In this document: positions 11,099 to 22,109 of the stretch, piece by piece
How the letters are laid out: each line of letters opens with the position of its first letter
Position numbering within the stretch: the stretch's first letter is position 1
Assembly (NCBI GenBank): GCA_030272155.1
Contig: CP126207.1
Location: 2,418,001 to 2,482,000 of the forward strand
DNA length: 64,000 nucleotides
Origin: Tetradesmus obliquus
Taxonomy: Eukaryota > Chlorophyta > Chlorophyceae > Sphaeropleales > Scenedesmaceae
Reading direction: 5' to 3'
Made by a program: the position numbers and the translations under genes
Notes under the pieces: model-generated
What the model was told of the DNA's origin: nothing
What the model saw: only the letters and a program-made list of their open reading frames with translations
Databases searched by the model: none

Positions 11099-12972
11099 TC
11101 GGCGAGGTGGGTGACAGAGGATCGGGTCAGAAAGGAGCAGCGACAGCAGTAGCGGCAGCAGAAGCAGCAGATTCGGCAGCTGCACAGGTCACGCCAACTT
11201 CAGCAGCATCAGCAGCTGCGCAGCATACACCCATACCCCCACAATCACACACAACGCGTGTGGTTATTACAGCAAGCGCGGAACAGTTGGCTGTAGGACT
11301 TGGCTTCAGGCCGAAGCATCGGTTGATAAAGTTGAGGTTATGTCATGCACTTGTGCTTGCTTGCACGCCAAGTGATTCAGCACGCCCGCCTGCCCACAGG
11401 CTGCCATTGCAACGTGCTGTTGCTGTCATTTGACTTGAAGCAGCCTTCAAGCCTGCTCTGCAATGTGCTACTGCTTTGTGCGGCGGCAGCAAGTTCCACA
11501 AGGGCTGCTGCTGCTGCTGCTGCTGCTGCGGCTGCTGCTCTCTGACCGGACCTCTATCACGCACCTCGCTTTGTGGCCACCTCCCGAGCACAAGAACGGC
11601 AGTTGTTCTCTGCGGCGCCGGGCGAAATGAAGCATGGGCAGGTGGCATTGTTGGGGACACTGTCAAAATCACGCCGGTTGGGCAAACCATCCGTGAGCAA
11701 CATGATCATCCGAGGCAGGGAGGGGTTTGTGTAACCCCTGGTGAGGATGCCAGTACTGCCGCCTCCCGGGAGCTTTTCGTAGCACTGCCTGATGCCGCCA
11801 TCTGTGTTCGTGGTTCCATTACCAAATGTGTTTGCCCTCAATTTGTCCAGCACGTAGGGCACATCCGACGAAAGATTCTCCAGTCCAGCGATTGGACTCC
11901 CGGTGATGGAAAACTGCGATGCTCCAAACAGAGAGGAGTCTGCAAGATTGGGCGGGACAAAGCAAAACACAAGCACCAAGGTGTCAGCATGGCGTTGGTG
12001 TGCTGTATTGCTGGCACCAGTGGTTGCGCAACACACAGCACCTTTGACCTGTGTGGTGCTGTGTGGCTGGCATTGTTTGGGGTGATGGAGGACAAGCACG
12101 CCTGAAGCATATGGCTGATAAGCCAGGTTGGCAGTGTGGCTGCATGCACGGCGCATAAAGCGTTGGGGTGGCCTGCTGCTGCGAGGACCTGATTTTGGAA
12201 TGGCTTGCATGGATCCTTGTGAGGGCATGCGTGCGCCAGGCATTGCTTTACAAAGTTGAACACTCGCTGCTGAATAACAAAGCCGGGCTGTGTACAGGTA
12301 CGCTGCAAGCAGTTTCTCGCCATGTGTGGCATCTAGCTCTGCATGGATCTCCACTACATGGCTGAAAATCCATGGCTGCCACATGGCTGTCACATGGCTG
12401 CCACTGCATGGCTGTCACTACATGGCTGTCACTACATGGCTGTCACTACATGGCTGTCACATGGATGTCACATGGCTGCCACTGCATGGCTGCAACTGCA
12501 TGGCTGTCACATGGCTGTCACTTGGCTGCCACTACATGGCTGCCGCTACACGGCTGCCTCTACATGCATAACCGTCACTAAAACGACATGTTTACACCAA
12601 CCTAGCAGGATGTATCAACAGCCTGCTTGCATGCAACTCAACTGCTCTCTGTCAGCAACCCAGCCGGCACTGTCATGTGGCAATGGCAGCACTTTCTGAC
12701 AAGGCCGGGCAGAATGCAGCAGCAACAGGCTCACCTGAGACCTGGGATATGTTGCCGACAACATCTTTGACTAACTGCATTGCTGAGGCAAAGTTGGCGG
12801 CTGTCTGAGACGAGCTCTCGTCTATCGCAAAGCATAGCGCGACGCCGCATGTGCCAGCTGCTGCTACAGAATGACGAGATAGCCCAGCACATATGACAGT
12901 CGCAAGGAGTAGCCACAGCAAGTGGTGCTGTTGCCTGTGGCTGCAGGCCGTTGCTGCTGCTGCTGCTGCCAT
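1923..12972 (-). CDS. Secreted VWA protein with 16 tandem Cys modules
   Basis: Twenty-one exons join in frame to 1652 aa: 12735-12972, 11565-11939, 10686-11009, 9814-10137, fifteen module exons (9165-9323 down to 3984-4142), 2995-3803 and 1923-2417. Residues 1-38 are a signal peptide. A von Willebrand A domain follows, with a MIDAS DESSS at 51-55 (DxSxS), a Thr near 123 and LLTDG with Asp 163. Residues 421-1219 are fifteen 53-aa Cys modules; residues 1219-1488 are a sixteenth module plus five 36-aa GACC...CGFC repeats; residues 1489-1652 are a different Cys-rich tail. VWA domains with an intact MIDAS bind metal and protein ligands, so an extracellular-matrix or adhesion role is likely (inference). 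The start is the first ATG before the signal peptide. The function of the Cys modules is unknown. Confidence 0.88.
2490..2672 (-). repeat. Two echoes of the terminal Cys exon start
   Basis: Both copies start after CTGCAG with ACGTGCACC or ACCTGCACC and encode TCTKQW followed by a CR motif. The 2582-2672 copy continues through CCPGISCQLAK, matching the first 30 residues of the real exon, then diverges. The 2490-2536 copy is shorter. Neither has a clear donor. Confidence 0.8.
2995..3803 (-). other. Fused exon: Cys module plus five GACC repeats
   Basis: One 809-bp exon enters in phase 1 and leaves in phase 0. It holds the sixteenth Cys module without a following intron, then five repeats of about 36 aa, each with GACC, a CQTG-type segment, AQGGKW and CGFC. 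The last repeat diverges into NPGTCTYVTRAACF and ends before a GTGAGT donor at 2990-2994. This phase change closes the shuffling array and links it to the terminal exon. Confidence 0.85.
3984..9323 (-). repeat. Fifteen tandem Cys-module exons, symmetric phase 1-1
   Basis: Exons at 3984-4142, 4415-4573, 4875-5033, 5186-5344, 5520-5678, 5897-6055, 6279-6446, 6626-6784, 6947-7105, 7250-7408, 7574-7732, 7951-8109, 8331-8489, 8748-8906 and 9165-9323. Fourteen are exactly 159 bp; 6279-6446 is 168 bp, adding three residues. Each starts after CTGCAG (CTACAG in one), ends at a GTGAG, GTAAG or GTACG donor, and is phase 1 on both sides, so any number can be spliced. The consensus contains NPGTCNPATGVC, KADGTTCPSG and SCLGGTC, with ten Cys in most copies. 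All look intact, so the array may be functional and selected for length. Confidence 0.9.
8490..9323 (-). repeat. 417-bp recent tandem duplication of exon plus intron
   Basis: The segments 8490-8906 and 8907-9323 are almost identical, exon and intron together. The intron has essentially one or two visible differences. Both introns are 258 bp and contain no stop in the exon frame. Within them a 12-15 bp word (CCCAACCCACATGTGGCAA type) is itself repeated. Confidence 0.88.
9401..9532. repeat. 14-bp minisatellite in VWA intron
   Basis: Nine near-perfect units of CGCTGAGCTTCATG (CGCTGCGCTTCATG variant) with one 6-bp interruption. It sits in the intron between exon 4 and the first module exon. Confidence 0.9.
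9655..9813. repeat. Degenerate repeat containing the exon 4 donor
   Basis: Words of the type GACAGGTGCGCAT and AGACACGGTCAT (minus strand) recur four to five times directly downstream of exon 4. The first copy is the real donor (ACAG then GTGTGC), so this is an echo series of an exon end. Confidence 0.65.
10140..10560. repeat. ATGTGTGAG-type minisatellite in VWA intron
   Basis: Two blocks (about 10140-10345 and 10450-10560) of GATGCATGTGTGA / GATGTGTGA / GATATGTGACATGTGTGA words. The blocks are separated by a copy of the exon 3 tail. The His/Ser/Thr-rich frames across it are repeat artefacts. Confidence 0.88.
11047..11097. repeat. CAG/AGC tract in VWA intron
   Basis: An interrupted AGC run of about 15 units. 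On the minus, coding strand it is a GCT/CTG tract near the 3' end of the intron preceding exon 3, consistent with the orientation rule described in the findings. Confidence 0.85.
12343..12560. repeat. CATGGCTG-type minisatellite in first VWA intron
   Basis: Irregular repetition of a 10-16 bp unit (CATGGCTGTCACTA, CATGGCTGCCACTG, CATGGCTGTCA). The plus-strand His/Trp/Leu-rich frames over it are artefacts. Confidence 0.88.
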
Positions 12973-14528
12973 TGCGCCTGCTGCTGCTGCTGCTGCTGGT
13001 TGGTGGTCTCAGCAGGGAGCTCGCTGCTAGTTCAATGAGGCCTGTGACCGCTCTATCTCCTCTATAATGATTGAATCGAGCTTTTAAACGGTACGCTGGG
13101 CCCGCAGTGCTTGCAGCTCGCAGACAAGTGCCACTTGGCTAGACGGCTCCGCTGCCTTCACGTGCCAACTCTGAAGCGCTGCGTGCTCTTGTACCGCAAA
13201 CTGTTAAGTGGTAAAGCTTGTTAACGCGCCTCAACTGGTTGTAATAGAGTTGCTCGACCCCTGCAGGCAACACTGTGCCAACTCACACACACGTGATGAG
13301 TCTTTGTACCACTGTCTAGACAAAAGCGAATTCGTAATGCAACACGCCTGAAGGTCTAGCAGTCTTCGACTTAATATTAAGCAACTGCTAGAAGTGCTAC
13401 TGAAACAGACCTAGCAACCATGTTCGTAGAAATGATACCGTGTACCAACGCATTCACCGACAGCGGCGTGAATCAATTCTATAATCAGTATATCCTTGAG
13501 ATGTTGGCGCAGCTTTTTTTCTCTGGACATGCGCCGGCCCTCCAGTCATGTAAGAAATTGCCATCCTGACATGTAAGAAAATGTTGGGAGCGGTGTTCGG
13601 TACGCACGTTTCCATCATTCGTTGACCTATCAACAACATCAAAAGGTACACGACGTGGTGTTTTGGGCTGCACACACCGATACTCATCGATCAGTTGCAG
13701 TGACAACTGTCTGCCACTCTGCGCCTTGGCGTCTTGCCAGATATCGTACTGCTCGTTGTGCAATTGTGAATGTTCAACACATGTCGCAAAAAGCGAGCTG
13801 GCGAACAAAGAAAGAAATCATCAAGTCATCTCCGGGGCTGGGGGTTGCTGTTGCCGCCAGGTGGGGCAAATGCTGAGATGAAGCACAAAACACTGATTCA
13901 ATCAGAATGAAAGCTATTTGTGATTGCGTTTGACAGCGCGCTGATCTGTCCTGGCACCATAGCACTTCAGCAGCTTTTCAATCCATCTTGCGCCTTCGAA
14001 TGCTGGCAACAGCGTTAGCTATGGAAACTAATGCAACATCAAATTTCATGACATTCACACACAAGCGCAGATGTGCTGGTGACGAAAGTGGCCTTGACAT
14101 GTTGGTGCCACTCGGAGTGCCACAGAAACCACAATATGCCTAGGCAGTAGTGGGTCCGCAGGTACTCGGCTGATCTGCATATGCATCAAGAATGCCAACA
14201 GTCATATACTTTGGCTCACCGAGCGTCAACTAGTCATTCGCTTTGGCAGCTGTGGGCAGCTGAAGGGTGTAAGCATAAGAATGCTTGTTACAGTTGGTGT
14301 CAAGCAAAGACATTTGCAAAGTGCAATGCAAGGCCACCACCAGACAGGCAGCTGTCTGCTACAGTGGTGCAGGTTCTAATGAAGTGTCTCGGATATATAT
14401 ATGTGCCTGCTGTGTCACTGCCAGCCGCCGCTATTTTGTCAAGTAACTGCAATATTTTTGAACAAAGTGGTTGCATTACACCGAACCAACTCCCGTCCTC
14501 GCTGCCGAACACGCCAGGTGACAGCACC
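12973..14528. promoter_or_regulatory. Divergent intergenic region, VWA (-) and lectin (+)
   Basis: Two genes start in opposite directions from this 1.55-kb stretch, so it must hold both promoters. No domain-bearing reading frame is visible. Base composition is less GC-rich than the genes. A TATATATATAT-type run lies at about 14393-14403, 125 bp before the lectin ATG, a plausible TATA element. I cannot assign transcription starts. Confidence 0.5.
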
Positions 14529-15544
14529 ATGGAGAGGATTGCGATCCTGCTGGCCATAGCTCTACTGTGCCGATCCGCTTCCGCGCAATGCAACAATAAT
14601 ATCAAGGGTTTCGTGACAAAGCCAGACACGAACTGGGCGCGATCAGACAAGACGCAAGAGTCGCAGACAGCACCCGCCAATGCTCAGCAGATCTGCAACC
14701 TGGACCCCAACTGCCTGGCCTGGAACAACTTCGGATATTACATTCTTGCCAGAAGCGGCACTGCGCCGACAGTTGCAGCGGCAGGCATCTCGTTCAAGCC
14801 CTACAGCGGGATGTGCACATATGTGAAGGCAAGCGCGCTGCCCTCGTGCCCTGAAAAGGAAGGATACATCACGAGGTCAGACACAAATTGGGCACGCTCC
14901 GATAAAACTCAGGAGTCGCAGACAGCACCCGCCAATGCTCAGCAGATCTGCAACCTGGACCCCAACTGCCTTGCCTGGAACAGCTTTGGCTATTACATCC
15001 TGGCTCAGGGCGGCACTGCCCCTACAGTAGCAGCAGCAGGCGTCTCTTTCACACCTTACGACAAGCTCTGCACCTACGTCAAGGCCTCTGCAGCGCAGGC
15101 GAAGCCTTCCATCAGCCAGCCTGCGACTGGCACAGGCAGCAGCATGGCTGGCCCCATGGCAAATCAAGTGCTGTCTTTCCGCCACAAGGCCGCCAACCTC
15201 TGTGTCACTGCTAATGATGTGCAGCGCCTGCTGCTAGGCATGACCCGCCTGGCACTGTCACCCTGCCGGTCCTCAGATCAGACCCAGGGATTCAAGCTAG
15301 TGCAGAATGGCAACGCATACTCCATTGTTGACGCCAAGGTAAAGCCATAGAGGTGTAGAGGTTTTCTGAAGCCCTGCTGATGAATCTTGTGGAGTGCAGC
15401 GCTCATGTTTGGATGCTAGTGCTACAGCTGCATCACTGCTGGGTGCACTGTCCCTGCTGCTACGTGCTGCTGTTGTTGCTCCTGCTGCTGCTGTGATGCA
15501 TTTGCCCTGATGCTGCCTCATTGCTTCTGCTGCTGCCAGATTTG

Positions 15545-15588
<44 letters not shown>

Positions 15589-15641
15589 AGGGTTGCTGCG
15601 TGACTACGCACTCTGCCACCTTTGTTGTTTGCTGCCTCACC

Positions 15642-15681
<40 letters not shown>

Positions 15682-15827
15682 TGCTCAGGACGCTGCGTCA
15701 CCACCTACTCCGCCATCTTTGTTGTTTGCTGCCTCACCCTCCTGCTGCTGCCTGCTGCTGCTGCTGTTGCTCAGGAACGCTGCGTCACCACCCACTTGCC
15801 ACCTGCGTTGTTTGCTGTCTCACCCTC

Positions 15828-15858
<31 letters not shown>

Positions 15859-16363
15859 TGCCTGCTGCTGCTGCTCAGGATCGCTGTGTTACCACCTACT
15901 CTGCCATCTTCGTGCCCACAGCAGCCATGTCGCGCTGCACTAACGGCGCGGATCAGCGCTGGACCCTCACCTCACTCTCATCTGGCGGCAAGGGGCCATA
16001 CTCATTGCTGCTGTTGCTGCTGCTGCTGCTGCTACTGCTGCTCAGGGTCGCTGCGTTACCTCCTACTCTGCCACCTTTGTTGTTTGCTGCCTCACCCTCC
16101 TGCTGCTGCCTGCTGCTGCTACTGCTGCTCAGGGTCGCTGCGTCACCACCTACTCTGCCATCTTCGTGCGCACAGCAGCCATGTCGCGCTGCACTAACGG
16201 CGCGGACCAGCGCTGGACCCTCACTTCACTCTCATCTGGCGGCAAGGGGCCATACGGAATCAAGTCCCTGGAGAATGGCAGCTGCATCACCAACATGCGC
16301 AACATGCTGAGCCTGGGCGCATGCGATATGACTGCAGCAGCTTTCCACGTGGGGCCTGTGTAA
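14529..16363 (+). CDS. Secreted PAN-like / ricin-B-like lectin
   Basis: Two exons join in phase 0: 14529-15338 and 16133-16363, giving 346 aa. The ATG begins a clear signal peptide (MERIAILLAIALLCRSASA). Two tandem modules of about 85 aa follow; each has NWARSDKTQ, a CNLDPNCLAW segment and CTYVKAS, a Cys pattern like PAN/apple domains. Residues from about 215 resemble a ricin-type beta-trefoil: LCVTANDVQ, LSPC, then RCTNGADQRW with its QxW-type motif, and GSCITNMRN. Such proteins usually bind glycans outside the cell. The stop is TAA at 16361-16363. The intron is filled with CTG tracts and five copies of the exon 2 start; the copy at 15879 is long enough to act as an alternative exon. Confidence 0.8.
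15591..16132 (+). repeat. Five echoes of lectin exon 2 start, each with a CTG tract
   Basis: Copies begin after CTCAG at 15591, 15689, 15775, 15879 and 16046; the real exon begins at 16133. Four copies carry only the first 12-13 codons (type RCVTTHSATFV), then GTTTGCTGCCTCACCCTC and a new CTG run. The 15879 copy extends 126 bp to GGKGPYS before running into CTG. The 15775 copy has an extra base that shifts the frame. Confidence 0.88.
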
Positions 16364-18990
16364 GGGGCTGGGGCATTGCAGGCTGCCAGCCGATCTCCAT
16401 GCAGGTTGCAGCCTGACAGCAGCGTTGCAGCCTGGCTGCAACACTGAAGAGAAGGGTGAAAGCATTGCAGTCAGGCAGCAGGATTGCTGCACTGTTGCTG
16501 CAGCGCTGAAACAACAGCACCAGCAGCAGCAGCAGCAGCAGCGGCGGCGGCGTCGGGGGTGCAAGTAGTACCGGGTAGAAGGTGGTGTTTATGACCATGC
16601 GAGATGCTTGGATAGTTGAGCGATATTTTTCGACATATGAGGTGTTGTCAGCGTGCTCTTCTGTCCTTGTGTTGTGTTGTCTGGCTGCTGCCGCACAGTT
16701 TGGGCATGCAGTGCAGGTGGAAAGGGGCTCCATTTGGCGCAAAGTGTCCAGGTGTCTGGTGATCCTTTACACCGTAGTAGGGGTGTTGTGGCAGCTTGTG
16801 ATGCTGCTGCTGCTGCTGCTGCCTGCTTGGCAGTGAATAGATAGGCGGTCAGTGATGAACACATGGCTGATCTATCCACATGATACTGGGGTGATTGTCG
16901 GCTAGGGCAGCGAGCACTGCATGTGATGTGTTCTGCTTTGTGTAGCTGTTACAGGGGTTGAAATCCAAGAAATGGCTCTGCTTATCTTTTGCTGTTCTAC
17001 TGGTACAGTGTTGCGGTTATGGTCACACCAGCAGTTTTCATGAAGTGCATGTTGTGCCTGGAAGTGTGCAGTGCGCTCAGCTGTGTTGCAAGGCGGCAGT
17101 GTTGTGGCAATGGTCACAACAGCACTGGCCGTTACCATGGAGTGCCTCAGGTGTGCAGCGTACCCAGCTGTATTGCACGGCTACAGTCATCATCAGCATC
17201 ATCATCATGTCAGCCTATCAGCCGTAGCACGGTTACAGTGCTGCCTTTAGTTCGTCGTCACGCCAGCAGTTTTCAGGAACTGTGTTGAAGTGTGCAGCGC
17301 TACGGCACAGATGACATGGAGCCTGAAGTTGCTGTACAGTTCAATTGTCAGACAGTTCAACTGTCAGACAGTGTACTAGTCAGTGCGGCCACTGCAGCCA
17401 TTTGCTGGCATGTCGTAGATGCAGCTGTATCAATAAGAATAATGGCAATTGTGTTTCTGGATTCAATGCATGGACCATCCTGGACATAACGGCATATGAA
17501 GTTAAGGTAACATGATTGTCCCTGGTTCAAATGCACAGGGAGACGGGGAGGGGCAGACGGCAGCTTAGTCACTGATTTTGAACCATTTCAAATGGCATTT
17601 CAAATGTGACAAGGACAGCAGTGGTGCGGCGATGGATTATGGCACACAACAGACCTCTAACACGGAATTGTGCTGTGGTAGCGAGCCGGTAGGATTCCGT
17701 CCCCCCTGGTACCCAAAAAAATAAAAATAAAAAAATATCACGGAATTTTTTCGAGAAGACAACTTGAATGCTTACATGCAAAGCGCAAAACCCCTGTAAT
17801 CAACTCACTTCATGTAATAAATATATTTATATAGCAGGGCAGCTCGTACAGATTTGGTCTTTGAGAAGGGTGATAATAATAATAGTCTTCTTGTAAGCCA
17901 TACCTTATCGGCATCGGCAACCGCGCCCCGTAACGAGAAGGTGATGTGTGCACCCTGATCCTCTGTTGTTAGCAAGCAGAGCCGAGGCAGGAGAAGCCAC
18001 TGCTGATGGGCCTTTGTGAACTTGAAGACAACCAGCAACACAACTCACACACATTGCAAGCATGGCACCTCGTACCGAGCATCATGCAAACATCCACAGC
18101 AGCGGACCCACGTGGGATCCGCAAATCATCTACAAAAAAATATCATCTACATACTGCACCACAGCGGTGGCAGCAAAGCTGCTTCATATAAAGAAATTTG
18201 CCGATTGCATTCATTACAAGCATAAGGCAGCCTCATGCATACTCACATAGCTAGTACACGGCTCCCCAGGCCATCATGGCTTCAGCGCAGCCAAAACCAA
18301 GCACCACTCAGAAGGAGAGTAAATCTGCACGAGCACACAACAACGTCAACAACTAGCGTGTTGGCCCAACCATAGCAGCTACAGTCTGCTAGCAAGCAGG
18401 GATGTTGGCATAGAAATTCCGTTGTTGCATGTTTTTCTGCAAGGTTTGAGTTCCAGGTGGCGTTGAGTCATTGACGTGGCCTGCACGTGTGTATGGAGCC
18501 ACGGGTGTGATTGGGGTAAGCGAGGCTTACTTGGCACCTTTGTGACCGGCGTCTTGCAAAATGTTTTAGTCATGGTCACGAGCTGTGTTTGCTGCGCTCG
18601 TGCAGCAAAGCAAGATAACCAAGTGCAGCAGCACAGTAATGATGACTGACGCTTTCAGGTTACACATCATGTCGAGCGCTGATCAGCGCACAACACTCAT
18701 GCATGCCATTAGCCTATATTGTTGCTAATAGCATGCAATGCACGGACTTGCACATCTGCGCCAAATGCCCGATTCCAACGGTGGAGTGCAGTGCTGTGCT
18801 GCAATATAGCAGATCTACAGTGCATTGCAGTTAGCTACACGGCGAACAAGCAACACACTAACTTGCGTGCTGCCCTGGGCAACACACACTGCCAAGCTTC
18901 AACTGCAGAGCTGACGTCACAAATCTAGAGTCACAAACCTGACGTTGTACAACCTCACGAAATTGGCGTCAAAAAAACATGCATCAGATC
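16364..18990. other. 3' flank of lectin gene, duplicated segment unit 1
   Basis: I see no credible coding region. The stretch is homologous over most of its length to 19736-22230. Landmarks shared by both are the block after the stop codon (GATGCTTGG..GTTGAGCGATATTT at 16598 and 20069), the GGTCACACCAGCAG words (17020 and 20485), and CATCATGCAAACATCCACAGC (18082 and 21640). An A-rich run lies at 17714-17735. Confidence 0.7.
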
Positions 18991-19099
18991 CTGTTTTCTT
19001 CTTTTCCTAAGCCTTGATGGAGTGGAGTATTCTACCTAACGCTGGACCAGAAGAGCCCCGCCCATGCCCGCCTGACTCTCCGAGTTGGCTGTCCATGCA

Positions 19100-19735
19100 G
19101 GCAGGGCTTCAAGCTGGTGCCAACTAACAACGCATACTCCATTGTGGATGCGAAGGTAAAGCCATAGCGGTGTAGAGGTTTTCTGAAGCTCTGCTGATGA
19201 ATCTTGTGGAGTGCAGCGCTCATGTTTGGATGCTAGTGCTACAGCTGCATCACTGCTGGGTGCACTGTGCCTGCTGCTACTTATGTGCTGCATTTGCCCT
19301 GATCTGCCTCATTGGTCCTCAGGACCAACAGGCTGTTGCTGCTTCCGCATTGCTCCTATTGCTGCTGCTGCTGCTACTGCTGCTGCTGCTGTTGCTGCAG
19401 CTGCTGCCGCTCAGGGCCGTTGCGTGACTACGCACTCTGCCACCTTTGTTGTTTGCTGCCTCACCCTCCTGCTGCTGTTGCTGCCTGCTGCTGCTGCTGC
19501 TCAGGGCCGCTGCGTGACAACGTACTCCGCTATCTTCGTGCGCACAGCAGCAGCCTCGCGCTGCACCAACGGCGCGGACCAGCGCTGGGCCCTCACAAGC
19601 CTGGCATCAGGAGGCAAGGGGCCATACAGGATCAAGTCTTTGGAGAATGGCAACTGCATCACCAACATGCGCAACACGCTGAGCTTGGGAGCATGTGATA
19701 TGACTGCAGCAGCTTTCCATGTGGGGCCTGTGTAA
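19100..19735 (+). pseudogene. 5'-truncated lectin gene duplicate
   Basis: Only the last 17 codons of exon 1 (GFKLVPTNNAYSIVDAK, about 19102-19152, followed by the same GTAAAG donor) and the complete terminal exon (19505-19735, stop TAA at 19733-19735) are present. Signal peptide and PAN-like modules are missing. One echo of the exon 2 start remains at 19414. The terminal exon is intact and 77 codons long, like the parent, so divergence is recent or the 3' part is conserved. It is a pseudogene unless an unseen promoter drives it. Confidence 0.75.
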
Positions 19736-20469
19736 GAGGCTGGAGCATTGCAGCCTGGCAGCAGCATTGCAGCCTGACAGCCGCGTTCAATGCAAGTTGC
19801 AGCCTGACAGCCGCATTTTATGCAGGTTGCAGCCTGACAGCAGCACTGCAGCAGCAACGTTGCTGCGGTTAACATTGCAGCTTAACAGCAGTATTGCAGC
19901 CTGACAACAGCACTGCAGCCTGGCAGCAGCAGCTGTGGGAAGGGTGGAAACATTGCAGCCAGGCAGCAGCATTGCTACAGTGTTACTGCAGCACCACAGC
20001 AGCAGCAGCAGCAGCAGCGGCAGGGGTGCAAGTAGCAGCGGCTAGAAGTTGGTGTGGGTGTGACCATCCTTGATGCTTGGGTAGTTGAGCGATATTTCTC
20101 TACATTTGCGGTGTTGTCGTTGTGCTGCTATGTCTTTGGGTTGTGCTTTGTGGTGACTGCCGCACAGTTTGGGCATGTAGCAAAGGTGGAAAGGGGTTCC
20201 AGTCGGCGAGAAGTGTCCAGGTGTCTGGTGATCCTTTACACTGAAGTAGTGGCGTTGTGGCAGCCTGTGATGCTGCTGTTGCTTGCTTGGCAGTAGATAG
20301 CTAGGCGGTCAGTGATAAACACCTGGCTGATCTAGCCATATCATATTCGGGTGATTGTCCGCTAGGGCAGCAGGCGGCTCTGCATGTGGCTCTGCTTTGT
20401 GTAGCTATTACAGGCAACGACGCCTACAATTAATTGGCTTTGCTTATCCCATTTTGCTATGCTACTGCT

Positions 20470-21080
20470 GCAGTGTTGCGTATATGGTCACACCAGCAAG
20501 TGTCGTGGAGTGCCTGGAAGTGTGCAGCGCGCTCAGCTATGCTGCAAGGCTGCAGTGTTGCGTGTATGGTCACACCAGCAATTGTCATGCAGTTCCTTGA
20601 CGTGTGCAAGCGAGATCAGTAATGCTGCACGGCCACAATGTCGCGCTTGGTTCATTGTCACACCAGCAGTCGTTATGAAGTGCCTGGAATTGTGCAGCGC
20701 GCTCAGCTACGCTGCACTGGTACAGTGTTGCGTGTATCGTCGCACCAGCTCTTGTCATGCAGTTCCTTGGCGTGTGCCGTGCGATCAGCTATGCTGCAAG
20801 GCTGCAGTATTGCGCTTAGTTCATTGTCAAACCAGCAGTTGTTATAAAGTGCCTGGAAGTGTGCAGTGCGCTCAGCTATGCTGCAAGGTTGCAGTGTTGC
20901 GTGTATGATCACAACAGCAGTTTCTATGAAGTGGCCCTAGGTGTGCAGCGTGGTCAGCTATACTGCACGTCTACAGTCATAATCATGTTACCATTTAAGC
21001 CAGAGCACGGCTACAGTGTTGTGTTTAGTTCATCGTCACACCAGCATCTGCCATGGTCTGCGTTTTTAGTGTGCAGCGTA
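20470..21080. repeat. 80-90 bp tandem repeat
   Basis: Six to seven units carry a recognisable core: GTCACACCAGCAG, GTCATG or TATGAAGT, TGCCTGGAAGTGTGCAGCG, CTCAGCTATGCTGC, AAGGCTGCAGTGTTGCG. Unit 1 of the duplication has two to three units of the same repeat (about 17015-17240), so the array expanded or contracted after duplication. Confidence 0.75.
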
Positions 21081-22109
21081 GAAGCACAAATGCCTCGCAG
21101 CGTAAATGTGCTGTACAGTTGTCTTGCCAAGTGCGGTCGCTGCATCCATTTGGTGGCATTGCCTGGCATGTTTGAGATGCAGCTGAATCAAAATAAGAAT
21201 AATGGCAGTTGTTTTTTGGTTACAATGCATGGACCATCCTGGACACAACAACAGATGAAGTTTGGCAACATATGTGTCCCTATTCCAGTGCACAGGGACA
21301 CGGGGAGGGGCAGATGGCGGCTTAGTAAATGCGACCATGACAACGGTGGTGCGGCAGTGGATGATCATCATGAGCATGATGGCCCATGACCTCTGATACG
21401 ATTTAATTCGAAAAAGACAACTCAAATGCTTACATGCAAAGCGCAAACCCTCGTCAACAACTCACAGCATACTACAAATAGCAGGGTAGCTCATGCAGGG
21501 AAGGTCTATGAGAAGGTGCTGTGTGCACCCTAATCCTTTAATTTCAAAAAAGAGAACCGAGGCAGAAGCAGCCACTGCTGATGGGCCATTATAAGTACCC
21601 AGCAACACAAAGATTGCAAGCATAGCGCCTCGCACGAAGCATCATGCAAACATCCACAGCAACGGACCAACTGGGACCTGCAGATCATGTGCATAATGCA
21701 CCACATTTCCAGGTGGCGTTGAGTCATCGACTTGGCCTGCATGTGTGTAACGCACCACGGGTGTGATAAGCGGTAAGCGAGGCTCACTTGACACCTTTGT
21801 GATCGGCGTGTTGCACAATAGTCGAGTCATGGTCGCACACTACCCTGCCACGAGCTGTATTTGCTGTGCTCGTGCACCAAAACAAGAAAACCAAGTGAGC
21901 AGCACAGTTATGATGACTGACGCTTTCTAATTACAAACCAGCTCTCGGCACGCATGCATGCCATTAGCCTGTAAGGCTGTACTTGTAAGCAATGCGGCGA
22001 CTTGCACATCTGCGCCGATTGTCCAACTCCAACTGCACTGCAAACAAGCGACACAACAACTCGCAATTGCGTGCTGCCCTGGGCAACCCCCTGCCAAGCC
22101 TCAACTGAA

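Larger units (their letters stand above)
10686..12972 (-). other. VWA-domain exons 1-3
   Basis: Exon 1 (12735-12972) encodes the signal peptide and the DxSxS motif. Exon 2 (11565-11939) and exon 3 (10686-11009) complete the alpha/beta fold. All three introns here are phase 1. Junctions read naturally as protein: NISQVS then DSSLFGASQFS, and EVATKR then DGVTFVSVGVG. Exon 3's donor is chosen because phase 1 is needed by exon 4; its last 40 bp plus donor recur at about 10344-10400 and 10565-10625. Confidence 0.85.

Noticed and set aside
12343..12560. Plus-strand Trp/His/Leu-rich peptide genes
   Set aside because: Translation of the CATGGCTG minisatellite; no start context, domain or splice support.
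15510..16310. Plus-strand Leu/Ala/Cys-rich frames of 140-266 aa
   Set aside because: They are translations of CTG tracts in three frames with exon fragments between. The spliced two-exon lectin explains the region.
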